From Bosea sp. Tri-49 (GTDB lineage: Bacteria > Pseudomonadota > Alphaproteobacteria > Rhizobiales > Beijerinckiaceae), in NCBI RefSeq assembly GCF_003952665.1, contig NZ_CP017946.1, forward strand, positions 3,658,001 through 3,722,000: a stretch of DNA of 64,000 bases, written 5' to 3'. Each line of letters starts with the position of its first letter. Within the stretch, counting starts at the first letter, position 1. Of this stretch, positions 32,397 to 42,377 are shown in pieces. The translations under genes and the position numbers were made by a program. The notes under the pieces were generated by a model. It was not told the origin of the DNA. It was given only the letters and a program-made list of their open reading frames with translations, and ran no database searches.

Positions 32397-33200
32397 ATGC
32401 CGAACCGCTGGATCGAGGCCAACGGGGTCCAACTGCGTTACAAGTTGCAGGCAGGACCGCCCCGGACGATCGTGCTGCTGCACGAGATGGGCGGCATGCT
32501 GGAGAGCTGGGATGCGGTCGTACCGCGGCTCGCGCCCTTCGCCAGCGTGCTGCGCTATGACCTGCGCGGCGCCGGACTGTCGGAGAAACCGCCCGGCCCC
32601 TACGCCGTCGCGCAGGCCGCCGACGATCTTGCCGCCCTGCTCGCCGCGCTCGCCATCACCGGGCCTGTCGCGGTGGCCGGCGCTGCGGTCGGGGCGGCGG
32701 TGGCCGCCGCCTTCGCCGCGCGCCATCCGCAGACCGTCGCCGCGCTCGCCTTGCTCGCGCCGGCGACCGTGCTCGACGAGGCCAAGCGGGCACGGACCGA
32801 GCAGCGGATCGCGGCGATCGAGCGCCTCGGCGTCCGACGTGCTTTCGCAGACGAGGCGGGAAAGCCACTCTCGCGCTATGAAGAATTGCGCCTCGCGGCC
32901 GACCCCGCCGGGCTCGCTGCAACCTGGCGAATGCTGGCAGGGCTTGATCTCGATGCCGATCTGGCAGCGATACGCTGTCCGACCCTCGTCGTCGCCGGGC
33001 GCTACGATGCGGCCCGCCCGCCGGAGCATGTCGCGGGCGTCGCCAACAAGATCGCGGGCGCGGAATTCCTGGTCCTGGAGACTGGCCATGTCATGGCGAT
33101 CGATACGCCCGAACTGGTGGCAGCGACACTCCGGGATTTCTTCGCCCGAACAGGTTTCGCGGGTGCCCGGCCAGTAGATGGTCAACCCCGAGACTATTGA
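32397..33200 (+). CDS. alpha/beta-hydrolase-fold protein lacking the nucleophilic serine
   Basis: A 267-residue alpha/beta-hydrolase-fold protein resembling 3-oxoadipate enol-lactonases, with IVLLHEMGGMLESWDAV, LRYDLRGAGLSEKP, the acid in VVAGRYDAARPP and His in LETGHVMAID. The nucleophile elbow is VAGAAVGAAV: Ala97 stands in the Ser position. It is not a close paralogue of the two other Ser-less proteins, so this loss is independent. A GGAGG site fits ATG 32397, and dyad E lies just upstream. Confidence 0.85.
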   Translation: MPNRWIEANGVQLRYKLQAGPPRTIVLLHEMGGMLESWDAVVPRLAPFASVLRYDLRGAGLSEKPPGPYAVAQAADDLAALLAALAITGPVAVAGAAVGAAVAAAFAARHPQTVAALALLAPATVLDEAKRARTEQRIAAIERLGVRRAFADEAGKPLSRYEELRLAADPAGLAATWRMLAGLDLDADLAAIRCPTLVVAGRYDAARPPEHVAGVANKIAGAEFLVLETGHVMAIDTPELVAATLRDFFARTGFAGARPVDGQPRDY

Positions 33201-33221
33201 GAATTCCTCATACGCCTGTCT

Positions 33222-33238
33222 CGTTTACTCGTTTGACC
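33222..33238. promoter_or_regulatory. dyad site C (candidate LysR-type operator)
   Basis: On the minus strand it reads GGTCAAACGAGTAAACG, 15 of 17 identical to site A. It lies 129 bases upstream of the binding-protein gene of the ABC importer. Confidence 0.55.
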
Positions 33239-33366
33239 AGCCATGATCGGACAGGCAGTTTCCCTAACATGCTCCCCTCTCGACCAAAGGGAGCAACACG
33301 GCGGCGTCAGACCGTCAGAAGCTCGAGCGCCGGCATCGGCGCAGCGTGAGGATTGGGAGGAAGGAC

Positions 33367-34416
33367 ATGCAGACCAGACGCGGCTTCATTGCCGGGGCGA
33401 GCACGCTTGCGCTGTTGCCGACCGCCGGCTTCGCCCAGAGCCAGCCCGCTGCCGAGTTGATCGCCAAGGCCAAGGCCGAGCGCCAGCTCGTCTGGTACAC
33501 CGGCATGGTGGTCAGCCAGGTGGTGCGGCCGCTGGCCGAGAAATTCCAGGCCAAGTACGGCATCGAGGTCCGCTACGCGACGACCGGCGATTCCGACACG
33601 GTGCTGAAAATCACCAGCCAGGCGCGGGCCGGCAAGATGGAGGCCGATCTGTTCGACTCGCCCGGCACCTCGATTCCGCCGCTGAGCAAGGCCGGGCTGA
33701 TCGAGCCCTTCGCGCCCGAGGCGCTCGCCAAATACGCGCCGACCTTCAAGCCGCAGAGCCAACTCTATTCCGGCATCTACGCGCTCTACCTGACGACGAC
33801 CTACAACACCGACCTGGTCAAAGCGGCCGAAGCGCCGAAGTCCTATGACGACCTGCTCGACCCGAAATGGCGCGGCAAGATGGTCTGGTCCGACACCCGC
33901 GCCATTTCCGGCCCGCCCGGCTTCATCGGCAATGTCCTCTCGGTGATGGGCCAGGACAAGGGCATGGCCTATCTGCGCGAGCTGTCGAAGCAGAAGATCG
34001 TGCGCGAGCCCGGCAACCAGCGCGTCATCCTCGACAAGGTGATCTCCGGCCAATACGCGATCGGCCTGATGACCTATAATCATCACGCGGTGATCAGCCG
34101 GGCCAAGGAGGCCCCGATCGCCTGGGTCAAGATGGAGCCGCTCGTCGCCAATCTCGGCGTCATCGCGCTGGTCAAGAACGCTCCGCGCCCGAACGCCGCC
34201 AAGCTCTTCCTCGAATTCATGTTCTCGGATGACGGGCAGAAGATCATCGCCGAGGCCGGCTATCCGCCGGGCAATCCCGATGTGCCGCCGAAGGATCCCT
34301 CGATCGGCCCGGTGACCGGCAACTTCACCTCGACCCTGCTCGCGCCGGAAATCTCCTCGCAGGAGAGCGAGCCGCTGGCGGGCTGGCTGAAGATCTATGA
34401 CGAGCTGTTCAAATGA
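33367..34416 (+). CDS. ABC transporter substrate-binding protein, Fbp/iron(III)-type family
   Basis: A 349-residue periplasmic binding protein with a twin-arginine-like signal (TRRGFIAGASTLALL) and probable cleavage after GFAQ. The mature part has LVWYTGMVVSQVVRPLAEKFQAKYGI and LTTTYNTDLVKA, as in extracellular solute-binding family 1/13 proteins next to double-length permeases. Many such proteins in catabolic clusters bind organic ligands such as phosphonates or aromatic acids, not iron. GGGAGGAAGG precedes ATG 33367. It overlaps the permease gene by four bases. Confidence 0.9.
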   Translation: MQTRRGFIAGASTLALLPTAGFAQSQPAAELIAKAKAERQLVWYTGMVVSQVVRPLAEKFQAKYGIEVRYATTGDSDTVLKITSQARAGKMEADLFDSPGTSIPPLSKAGLIEPFAPEALAKYAPTFKPQSQLYSGIYALYLTTTYNTDLVKAAEAPKSYDDLLDPKWRGKMVWSDTRAISGPPGFIGNVLSVMGQDKGMAYLRELSKQKIVREPGNQRVILDKVISGQYAIGLMTYNHHAVISRAKEAPIAWVKMEPLVANLGVIALVKNAPRPNAAKLFLEFMFSDDGQKIIAEAGYPPGNPDVPPKDPSIGPVTGNFTSTLLAPEISSQESEPLAGWLKIYDELFK

Positions 34417-36167
34417 CCGAAGTCATCGACGCTGCCGCGGCGCTGCCGCAGCAACGCCGCGCCGGGCTGGCCAAGCGCCCGGCGCAGACCAACCTGCTGG
34501 CGCTGGCGATGCTACTCGTCATCGCCTGCCTGGTGCTGCCGCCAGTCGTCACGCTGGTCCAGAACAGCCTGTTCGTGATGAACCCCGACGGCTCGCACGG
34601 CGCCTTCACCCTCGACAACTTCACCCATCTGGTCAGCGAGAAGGGCATCCTCGCCAGCGGCTGGAAGTCGATCCAGTTCGCGGCGCTGTCGACGCTGTTC
34701 TCGCTCGTCTTCGGCGCCTCGCTCGCCTGGGTGGTGGAGCGGACCGACGCGCCGCACCGTTCGCTCGCCTATCTGATGACGGTGGTGTCGCTCGGCATAC
34801 CCTTGATCATTTATGTCCCGGCCTGGCTCTTCCTGCTTGGCCCGGTCGGCCCGTTCAACGAGTTCTACCGCAACCTCACCGGCAATGACGGCAACCTGTT
34901 CAGCGTCAATTCGATCGCCGGCATGGTCGTGATCGAGACACTGGGCTGGCTGCCGATGTCGTTCCTGCTCTTTGCCGCGAGTTTCCGCACCGCCAATGCC
35001 GAGCTGGAGGAAGCGGCGCGGATGAGCGGGGCCGGCATCCTGACCATGGTCCTGCGCATCTCGATCCCGCTGGCGGCGCCGGCCGCGCTGGCGACAGGCC
35101 TGTTCATTTTCATCAAGACGCTGCAGGCCTTCGACGTGCCCAAGCTCGTCGGCACCTCCGCCGGCATCAAGCTCCTGACAACCGACATCTATGACGACAT
35201 CCGCGCTGCGGTGCCGCCCAGGGTCGGCCATGCCAGCGCTTATTCGGTCGTGCTGACCGTGCTCGTCGCCGGCCTGATGTATCTCTACAGCCGCCTGTCT
35301 CTGAACGCCTCGCGCTTCGCCACGGTGACCGGCAAGGGTTTTCGCCCGCGCCCCCTGCCGCTCGGGCGGCTGCGCTGGCTCGGCGGCGGACTGATCTGGG
35401 CCAATTGCATCGTGGTGCTGGTGCTGCCGATCCTGACCCTGCTCTGGATCGCGCTGACGCCCTTCGTCCGGCCAGTCCGCGTCGCGGCGTTCAAGTCGCT
35501 GACTCTCGACAATTTCAGGGTCGTGCTTGGCAGCCAGGGCTATCTCGAGCTGATCGCCAACACGCTGATCACGGCGGCTGCCGCGGCCAGCATCACGATG
35601 GCACTGATGGTCGTCTGTGGCTGGCTCGTCGCGCGCCGCCTGGCCTTTCATGCCGTCACCGACCAGTTGATCACGCTGCCGATGATCCTGCCCGGCATCG
35701 TGCTCAGCGTCGCGATGATGGACGTCGCGCTGCGCGCGCCGATCCCGCTCTATTCGACGCTGACGATCGTGGTGATCGCCTTCGTCGTCCACTTTCTGCC
35801 CTTCGGCATGCGCTACACCTATGGCGGCGTCCTGCAGATCCACAAGGAACTCGAGGAATCGGCCGGCGTCTGCGGCGCCTCGCCCGGCAAGATCTTGCTC
35901 AAGGTCGTAATGCCGCTGCTCTGGCCGGCGATCATGGCCGGTTGGGTCTTCATCTTCCTCAACGCTTCGCGCGATCTCTCGACCGCGATCATCCTCGCCG
36001 GCCCGGACACCAAGACCATCGCGGTTGCGATCTTCGACCGTGCCGTCAATGGCGAGCTGAGCGAGGTCGCGGCGCTCGGCCTGCTCTGGTCGCTGCTGAT
36101 GAGCACGATCGCAACGGTCTTCTACCTGGTGATGAAGCGCCGCGGCTCGATGGTCTTCGGGCTCTGA
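34413..36167 (+). CDS. ABC transporter permease, double-length FbpB type
   Basis: A 584-residue fused permease with two homologous membrane halves and about twelve transmembrane helices. Each half carries an EAA loop: ELEEAARMSGAGILTMVLRISIPLAAPA in the first and ELEESAGVCGASPGKILLKVVMPLLWPA in the second. The ATPase partner is not adjacent; the PotA/FbpC-type ATPase at 19239, in another operon with the same dyad operator, is the likely one. It is translationally coupled to the binding protein. Confidence 0.92.
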   Translation: MTEVIDAAAALPQQRRAGLAKRPAQTNLLALAMLLVIACLVLPPVVTLVQNSLFVMNPDGSHGAFTLDNFTHLVSEKGILASGWKSIQFAALSTLFSLVFGASLAWVVERTDAPHRSLAYLMTVVSLGIPLIIYVPAWLFLLGPVGPFNEFYRNLTGNDGNLFSVNSIAGMVVIETLGWLPMSFLLFAASFRTANAELEEAARMSGAGILTMVLRISIPLAAPAALATGLFIFIKTLQAFDVPKLVGTSAGIKLLTTDIYDDIRAAVPPRVGHASAYSVVLTVLVAGLMYLYSRLSLNASRFATVTGKGFRPRPLPLGRLRWLGGGLIWANCIVVLVLPILTLLWIALTPFVRPVRVAAFKSLTLDNFRVVLGSQGYLELIANTLITAAAAASITMALMVVCGWLVARRLAFHAVTDQLITLPMILPGIVLSVAMMDVALRAPIPLYSTLTIVVIAFVVHFLPFGMRYTYGGVLQIHKELEESAGVCGASPGKILLKVVMPLLWPAIMAGWVFIFLNASRDLSTAIILAGPDTKTIAVAIFDRAVNGELSEVAALGLLWSLLMSTIATVFYLVMKRRGSMVFGL

Positions 36168-36298
36168 AGTCCTTTCGGGCCCTCAAGCCGGCAAGGACGA
36201 AGCGAGCTGCCAATCCTTCGCAGCGTAGCACACGCCCGTGACGTGGTGAGCGTCGCGAGGTGACATCTCCCGTCTCCTAGCTCGATCTCCTGCCAGGC

Positions 36299-37657
<1,359 letters not shown>

Positions 37658-37683
37658 CTACCGATGCTTGCCTCAGCAGGCAA

Positions 37684-37700
37684 ATTGATACTTCTTCAAT
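37684..37700. promoter_or_regulatory. candidate operator in the dgdA-dgdR intergenic region
   Basis: ATTGA-N7-TCAAT is a dyad with T-N11-A spacing lying between the two divergent genes, 28 bases before the LysR start. It fits a LysR-type binding site; a second partial dyad (ATCGATCGAATTGAT) adjoins it. Confidence 0.45.
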
Positions 37701-37728
37701 CCGATATCGATCGAATTGATGGCGACTG

Positions 37729-38571
37729 ATGCTCGACCTCGTATTGCTCAGGAACTTCGCCGTCATCGCACGCACCGGCTCGATCAGCCTCGCCTCGCTC
37801 CAGATCGGACGCACTCAGTCGGCGCTGAGCATGCAGATGCAGCGCCTCGAAGACCAGATCGGCCAACCGCTCCTGCATCGAAGCGGCTCAGGCGTGCATC
37901 TGACCACGGCGGGCCACAAGTTCCTGGCGCAGGCCGAAGCCCTGCTTGCCGCCCATGATGAAGTTCTCGCCGACATGCGCGGGACCGGGCTCAAGGGCGC
38001 GTTGAACCTGGGCTGCCCCGAGGATTACTCGATCGCCTTCCTGCCGAACCTGCTGCGCAGCTTCTGCGCCCTGCACCCGGACGTCGAATTGCGCATGGTT
38101 TGTGCGCCGACCTCGGAATTGCGGCCGCTGCTGCATCGCCGCCAGATCGAGATGGCGCTCGTCTCGCTCGCCGACGCCAGCAGCACGGAGGTCATTCGGC
38201 CGGAGCGCTTCGTCTGGGTCGCCAATGAGGCGCAGCCCGCCATCCTCCACAGCGCCAACCTGCCTTTGGCATTGTCCGCGCCGATGACACTCGATCACCG
38301 GGCGGCCTGCGATGCGATGGAAGCGGTCGGCCGGCGCTACCGGATCGCCTTCGCCAGCAACAGCCTTGCCGGGCTGATCGCAATCGCCCGCTCCGGACAT
38401 GCCATCAGCGTCCTGACCGAGACGGCGGTGCCACCCGATCTCCATGTCGTGCACGTCGGGCTGCCGCCACTTCCCTCAATCGGCATCGCTGTGGAGTTCG
38501 CGGATCAGCGACCATCGGCGGCCGCGAAAGCCCTGAGCGAGCATATCAAGGCCGAGCTGCCGAGGCTTTGA
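37729..38571 (+). CDS. dgdR: LysR-family regulator, probable DgdR
   Basis: A 280-residue LysR protein with N-terminal helix-turn-helix LVLLRNFAVIARTGSISLASLQIGRTQSALSMQMQRLED and an effector-binding domain including GALNLGCPEDYSIAFLPNLLR. In Burkholderia cepacia dgdR is divergent from dgdA and represses it until 2-methylalanine is present. Position and class agree, so I assign the same role by context. The full-length family is slightly longer at the C-terminus. Confidence 0.8.
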   Translation: MLDLVLLRNFAVIARTGSISLASLQIGRTQSALSMQMQRLEDQIGQPLLHRSGSGVHLTTAGHKFLAQAEALLAAHDEVLADMRGTGLKGALNLGCPEDYSIAFLPNLLRSFCALHPDVELRMVCAPTSELRPLLHRRQIEMALVSLADASSTEVIRPERFVWVANEAQPAILHSANLPLALSAPMTLDHRAACDAMEAVGRRYRIAFASNSLAGLIAIARSGHAISVLTETAVPPDLHVVHVGLPPLPSIGIAVEFADQRPSAAAKALSEHIKAELPRL

Positions 38572-38711
38572 GCCCGCCGATTGACACCACGCCACCAAAA
38601 CTGATTAACATGATAATTAATTGATATGACATAGTGCTCGCAAGCTTCCATTCGGGTAGCACTGGGAGTGGGCGCCATGCGTGAATTCAGCGGCTCATCG
38701 CCTCGCCAAAC

Positions 38712-39593
38712 ATGAGGACGCGATCCTTGACCCCGAAGTTCGTCAGTTTCAGTCATGGCGATCAGGCGCGCTATGGCCTGGTCGTTCCGAACGGCGTCGT
38801 CGACCTGTCTGCCCGCTATCGGACGCAGTGGCCGACACTGCGGCACATCGTCGTCGACGGGGCTTTCGAGACCCTGGCGGCGAAGGGCGCGGCGCTCGCT
38901 CCCGATCTGCCGCTCGACGGGCTCCGCTACGAGATTCCGAGCCTCGCGCCCGAGAAGATCATTTGCGTCGGCGTGAATTTCCCCGACCGCAACGCCGAGT
39001 ACAAGGATGGACAGGAAGCGCCACCGAACCCGTCGCTGTTTCCGCGGTTCCTGCGCTCGTTCACAGCCCATGAGCAGTCGCTGATCAGGCCGCCGGAAAG
39101 CGAGCAGCTCGACTACGAGGGCGAGATCGCGATCGTGATCGGCAAGGCGGGGCGCCGCATCGCCGAGCACGACGCGATCGGCCACATCGCGGCGTTGACG
39201 CTGTCGAACGAAGGGACGCTCCGCGACTGGGTGCGCCACGCCAAGTTCAACGTCACCCAGGGCAAGAACTTCGATCGCTCCGGTTCGATCGGCCCCTGGC
39301 TGGTGCCCTTCACCGACGAGGCGCAGATCGCCGATATCGCCCTGACCACCAAGGTCAATGGCGAGCTGCGCCAGAGCGACCGCACCAGCCGCATGATCTT
39401 CTCCTTCAGGAAGATCATCAGCTACATCTCGACCTTCACCACCCTCGTCCCGGGCGACATTCTGATCACCGGGACGCCGACCGGCGCCGGCGCGCGCTTC
39501 GACCCGCCGATCTGGCTGAAGCCCGGCGATGTCGTCGAGGTCGAGGCGGAGGGTATCGGCCTCCTGCGCAATACCATTTCCGACGAGGCCTGA
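38712..39593 (+). CDS. fumarylacetoacetate hydrolase family protein
   Basis: A 293-residue FAH-fold enzyme. The metal-binding Glu136-x-Glu138 lies in YEGEIAIVIGKAG. KIICVGVNFPDRNAEY, the catalytic loop DWVRHAKFNVTQGKNFD and TGTPTGAGARFDPPIWLKPGDVVEVE are characteristic. Members cleave or isomerise acyl-pyruvates, including the 2-oxohept-3-enedioate isomerase/decarboxylase of the homoprotocatechuate route. HpaH starts three bases downstream, which favours that type of role. No clear ribosome-binding site precedes ATG 38712, so the start is less certain. Confidence 0.88.
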   Translation: MRTRSLTPKFVSFSHGDQARYGLVVPNGVVDLSARYRTQWPTLRHIVVDGAFETLAAKGAALAPDLPLDGLRYEIPSLAPEKIICVGVNFPDRNAEYKDGQEAPPNPSLFPRFLRSFTAHEQSLIRPPESEQLDYEGEIAIVIGKAGRRIAEHDAIGHIAALTLSNEGTLRDWVRHAKFNVTQGKNFDRSGSIGPWLVPFTDEAQIADIALTTKVNGELRQSDRTSRMIFSFRKIISYISTFTTLVPGDILITGTPTGAGARFDPPIWLKPGDVVEVEAEGIGLLRNTISDEA

Positions 39594-39596
39594 GCG

Positions 39597-40400
39597 ATGC
39601 TGTCCGCCGACGAGATCTCAGCCGCCTCCCTCAGCCTCGACGAGGCCGAACGGACACGCCAGCAGACCGGCCTGATGTCGCTGCGCTTTCCGCAGATGAC
39701 GATGGATGACGCCTATGCGGTCCAGGCCGCCTGGGTGGAGCGCAAGCGTGCGGCCGGCCGCAGGATCATCGGCTGGAAGATCGGCCTGACCTCGAAGGCG
39801 ATGCAGTACGCGCTCGACATCGACACGCCCGATTCCGGCGTGCTGTTCGACGATATGCGCTTCGACGATGGTAGCAACATTCCCAAGGATCGCTTTATCC
39901 AGCCGCGCATCGAGGCCGAGATAGCCTTCGTCATGAAGGCCGACCTGAAAGGCCCGGACGTCACGGTCTTCGACGTGCTGAACGCGACCGACTACGCCGT
40001 TCCGGCGCTCGAGATCCTCGATACGCGCATCCTGCGCGTCGATCCGCAGACGAAGAAGGCGCGCACCATCGTCGACACGATCTCGGACAATGCCGCCAAT
40101 GCCGGCATCGTCACCGGCGGGCGCGCGATGCGCCCGGATCAGGTCGATCTGCGCTGGGTCGGCGCCATCGTCTCGCGCAACGGCCAGGTCGAGGAAACCG
40201 GTCTCGGCGCCGGCGTGCTCAATGACCCGGCACGCGGCATCGCCTGGCTTGCAAACCGGCTCGCGAGCTATGGCGGTCAGATCAGGGCGGGGCAGATCGT
40301 GCTGGCCGGGTCCTTCATCCGGCCCGTTGAAGCGCGCCATGGCGACACGATCACAGCCGATTACGGCCCGCTCGGCACTGTGAGCTGCTTCTTCGAGTGA
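39597..40400 (+). CDS. hpaH: 2-oxo-hept-4-ene-1,7-dioate hydratase-like protein
   Basis: A 267-residue member of the HpaH/MhpD/XylJ hydratase family, which adds water to 2-hydroxy-dienoates in meta-cleavage pathways. GWKIGLTSKAMQYALDIDTPDSGVLFDDM, QPRIEAEIAFVMK (metal-binding Glu residues) and ISDNAANAGIVTGG match HpaH proteins closely. HpaH makes 2,4-dihydroxyhept-2-enedioate in homoprotocatechuate breakdown. The rest of that pathway (HpaD, HpaE, HpaF, HpaI) is not in this window. Confidence 0.88.
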   Translation: MLSADEISAASLSLDEAERTRQQTGLMSLRFPQMTMDDAYAVQAAWVERKRAAGRRIIGWKIGLTSKAMQYALDIDTPDSGVLFDDMRFDDGSNIPKDRFIQPRIEAEIAFVMKADLKGPDVTVFDVLNATDYAVPALEILDTRILRVDPQTKKARTIVDTISDNAANAGIVTGGRAMRPDQVDLRWVGAIVSRNGQVEETGLGAGVLNDPARGIAWLANRLASYGGQIRAGQIVLAGSFIRPVEARHGDTITADYGPLGTVSCFFE

Positions 40401-40408
40401 GCATGCAA

Positions 40409-40423
40409 GCGACGGTGCGTCGC
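40409..40423. terminator. small hairpin between convergent hpaH and siderophore operon
   Basis: GCGAC-GGTGC-GTCGC forms a five-pair stem just after the hpaH stop. It is short and lacks a T run, so its role as a terminator is doubtful. Confidence 0.25.
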
Positions 40424-40446
40424 ACAGAACGGCTCTGAACGCAGCG

Positions 40447-41298
40447 TCAGACGAAGGCGAGCGGCCGGCCGCCATCGGGATGGGGCATCACGCCGACCTC
40501 GATGCCGTAGATCGCCCGCAGGATATCCGGCCGCACGATGTCTTCGGGCGTGCCGCGCGCGACCAGCCGGCCGGAATGGAGTGCGACAATCTCGTCACAG
40601 AAGCGGGCGGCCATGTTGACGTCGTGCAGCACGACGACGATGCCGAGACCCGCCTGGTGCGAGAGCTGCCGCACCAGCGTCAGCACCTCGACCTGATGCG
40701 AGAGATCAAGCGCCGCGATCGGCTCGTCGAGCAGGAGGCATTGCGCGTCCTGTGCGACCAGCATCGCCAGCCAGGCGCGCTGACGCTCGCCGCCTGAGAG
40801 ACTGTCGGCCAGGCGCTCGGCGAAGGGCTCGACATCGGTCAGCGCCATCGCCTGCGCGACCTTGTCGCGGTCGCGCTGCCCGAAGCGGCCGAGCGCGCCA
40901 TGCCAGGGATAGCGGCCGAGCGCGACCAGCTCCTTGACCAGCATCCCGGCCGCGGGCGGCGTCTGCTGCGGCAGGTAGGCGAGCTTGCGGGCGAAGGTGC
41001 GATTGTCCCAGCTCTCGATCGGCCGGCCGGCGAAACTCAAGGTCCCGCGCGATGGCCGCTGCTGGCGTGCCAGCAGCTTCAGCAGCGTCGACTTGCCAGA
41101 GCCGTTATGGCCAAGGATGCCGATCACCTTGCCGGCGCCGAGATCGAGCGTCAGCGGTTCGAGCAGGACGCGGTCGCCGACCGAGAAGCCGACGCTTTCC
41201 AGCGCGAAGAGCGGGTCGCTTGAAGCGGCCTCGGCTGCGCTACCGGGCGATGCAATGTCGATGAGGTCGGTTGGGCTGGAGATGGCTTCAGTCTGCAT
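40447..41298 (-). CDS. iron-siderophore ABC transporter ATP-binding protein, FhuC/FecE type
   Basis: A 283-residue ATPase: Walker A GHNGSGKST, YLPQQTPPAAGMLVKELVALGRYPWHG, signature LSGGERQRAWLAMLVAQ, Walker B CLLLDEPIAALD, and VVLHDVNMAARFCDEIVAL. An unusual 35-residue N-terminal extension precedes the domain. It is the last gene of the operon read from 47512, starting one base inside the preceding siderophore-interacting protein gene. It powers the FhuB-like permease. Confidence 0.92.
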   Translation of the reverse strand: MQTEAISSPTDLIDIASPGSAAEAASSDPLFALESVGFSVGDRVLLEPLTLDLGAGKVIGILGHNGSGKSTLLKLLARQQRPSRGTLSFAGRPIESWDNRTFARKLAYLPQQTPPAAGMLVKELVALGRYPWHGALGRFGQRDRDKVAQAMALTDVEPFAERLADSLSGGERQRAWLAMLVAQDAQCLLLDEPIAALDLSHQVEVLTLVRQLSHQAGLGIVVVLHDVNMAARFCDEIVALHSGRLVARGTPEDIVRPDILRAIYGIEVGVMPHPDGGRPLAFV

Positions 41299-42377
41299 CA
41301 GTCACCATGGTCGTGCACATCGGCGTGGCCCTTGCGCCAGTAGGCTGCGACGAGATGCCGATCCTTCGGCAGCTGTCGCTCGCTGCGCAGGTGTTTGCGG
41401 ATCGCGCGCGCCGTCGCCTGCTCGCAACCGGCGAAAACGAACGGGCTGCCATGCTCCGGAAGGGCGATGCCGCGCACCGCTTGTGTCAGCAGATCTGTCG
41501 AGCCCGCGGGCGCGCCCTTGCGGTGCAGCCAGGTCACCTCGATCGCGGCTTTGGAGGCGATATCCTGCTGCTCGCTGGCATCGGCCACTTCGATGACGAT
41601 GCTGGCGCGAGCGGAGCTCGGCAACTCCTCGGCAATGCGCGCGATCGCCGGCAAGGCGGTTTCGTCACCGCACAGCAGATACCAATCGGCCGGTATCACG
41701 TCGCCGCCGCCCGGCCCGAGCAGGCCGATGCGGTCGCCGGCTTTCGCCTCGCGCGCCCAGACCGAGCCCGGTGAATCGTCGTGCAGCACGACGTCGATAT
41801 CGAGCTCGCCACGCGCCTGGTCGATCGCGCGGACGGTATAGGTGCGCTTGGCCAGTGCATCCTCGCCCTCCGGCCAGATCACCCGGCTGTCGAGACCAAC
41901 GCTCGGCCAGACCGGCACGCGCCCCTGCGGGGGGATCAAGACGCGCACATGCAGGCCGCCGCTGGCGAAATGGCCGGGATCGTCGCAGGCGACGGTGATC
42001 CGCCGCATCGCCGGGGTGATGTCGCGGGCGCAGCGCACCACGACCTCACGGAAATAGGGAATGCGTGTCGGCGCGGGAGCATCGCCCTGCCAGCTCAGCG
42101 AGACGGTCTCGCCCTCAGCGAATTCGAAGAGATGCTCGGCGACGGAAGACTTGACGACGAAGAGCCGGCTTTCGTCAGGACAGGTCACGGCGATGCGCAG
42201 CACGCCATCATCCTCACTCAAATCGACCGAACCGAACTGGCCGTCGAGCCGAGCGCCGCGTTCGCTACGTGTCACGGTGCCATGCTCGACGAAATGGCCG
42301 CAGAGGCGCTCGAGCATGCCTGCCGGATCCGCCAAAGCGACGGTCGTAGTGGCTTGCAGCTCGGTCTCGTCAGCCAT
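41298..42377 (-). CDS. DUF2218/siderophore-interacting protein fusion
   Basis: A 359-residue protein. Residues 1-100 form a DUF2218 domain (HFVEHGTVTRSERGARLDGQFGSVDLSEDDGVLRIAV), and the rest is a siderophore-interacting (ViuB/YqjH) ferric reductase domain with KRTYTVRAIDQARGELDIDVVLHDDSPGSVWA and AGDRIGLLGPGG. These flavin enzymes release iron from siderophores in the cytoplasm by reduction. The gene overlaps both neighbours, the FhuB-like permease and the ATPase, by a few bases, so co-expression is certain. Confidence 0.9.
   Translation of the reverse strand: MADETELQATTTVALADPAGMLERLCGHFVEHGTVTRSERGARLDGQFGSVDLSEDDGVLRIAVTCPDESRLFVVKSSVAEHLFEFAEGETVSLSWQGDAPAPTRIPYFREVVVRCARDITPAMRRITVACDDPGHFASGGLHVRVLIPPQGRVPVWPSVGLDSRVIWPEGEDALAKRTYTVRAIDQARGELDIDVVLHDDSPGSVWAREAKAGDRIGLLGPGGGDVIPADWYLLCGDETALPAIARIAEELPSSARASIVIEVADASEQQDIASKAAIEVTWLHRKGAPAGSTDLLTQAVRGIALPEHGSPFVFAGCEQATARAIRKHLRSERQLPKDRHLVAAYWRKGHADVHDHGD

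Noticed and set aside
33367..36167. Assignment of this importer as an iron(III) transporter
   Set aside because: The class includes importers for many organic ligands, the operon is catabolic, and dedicated iron systems with their own regulation lie elsewhere in the window.
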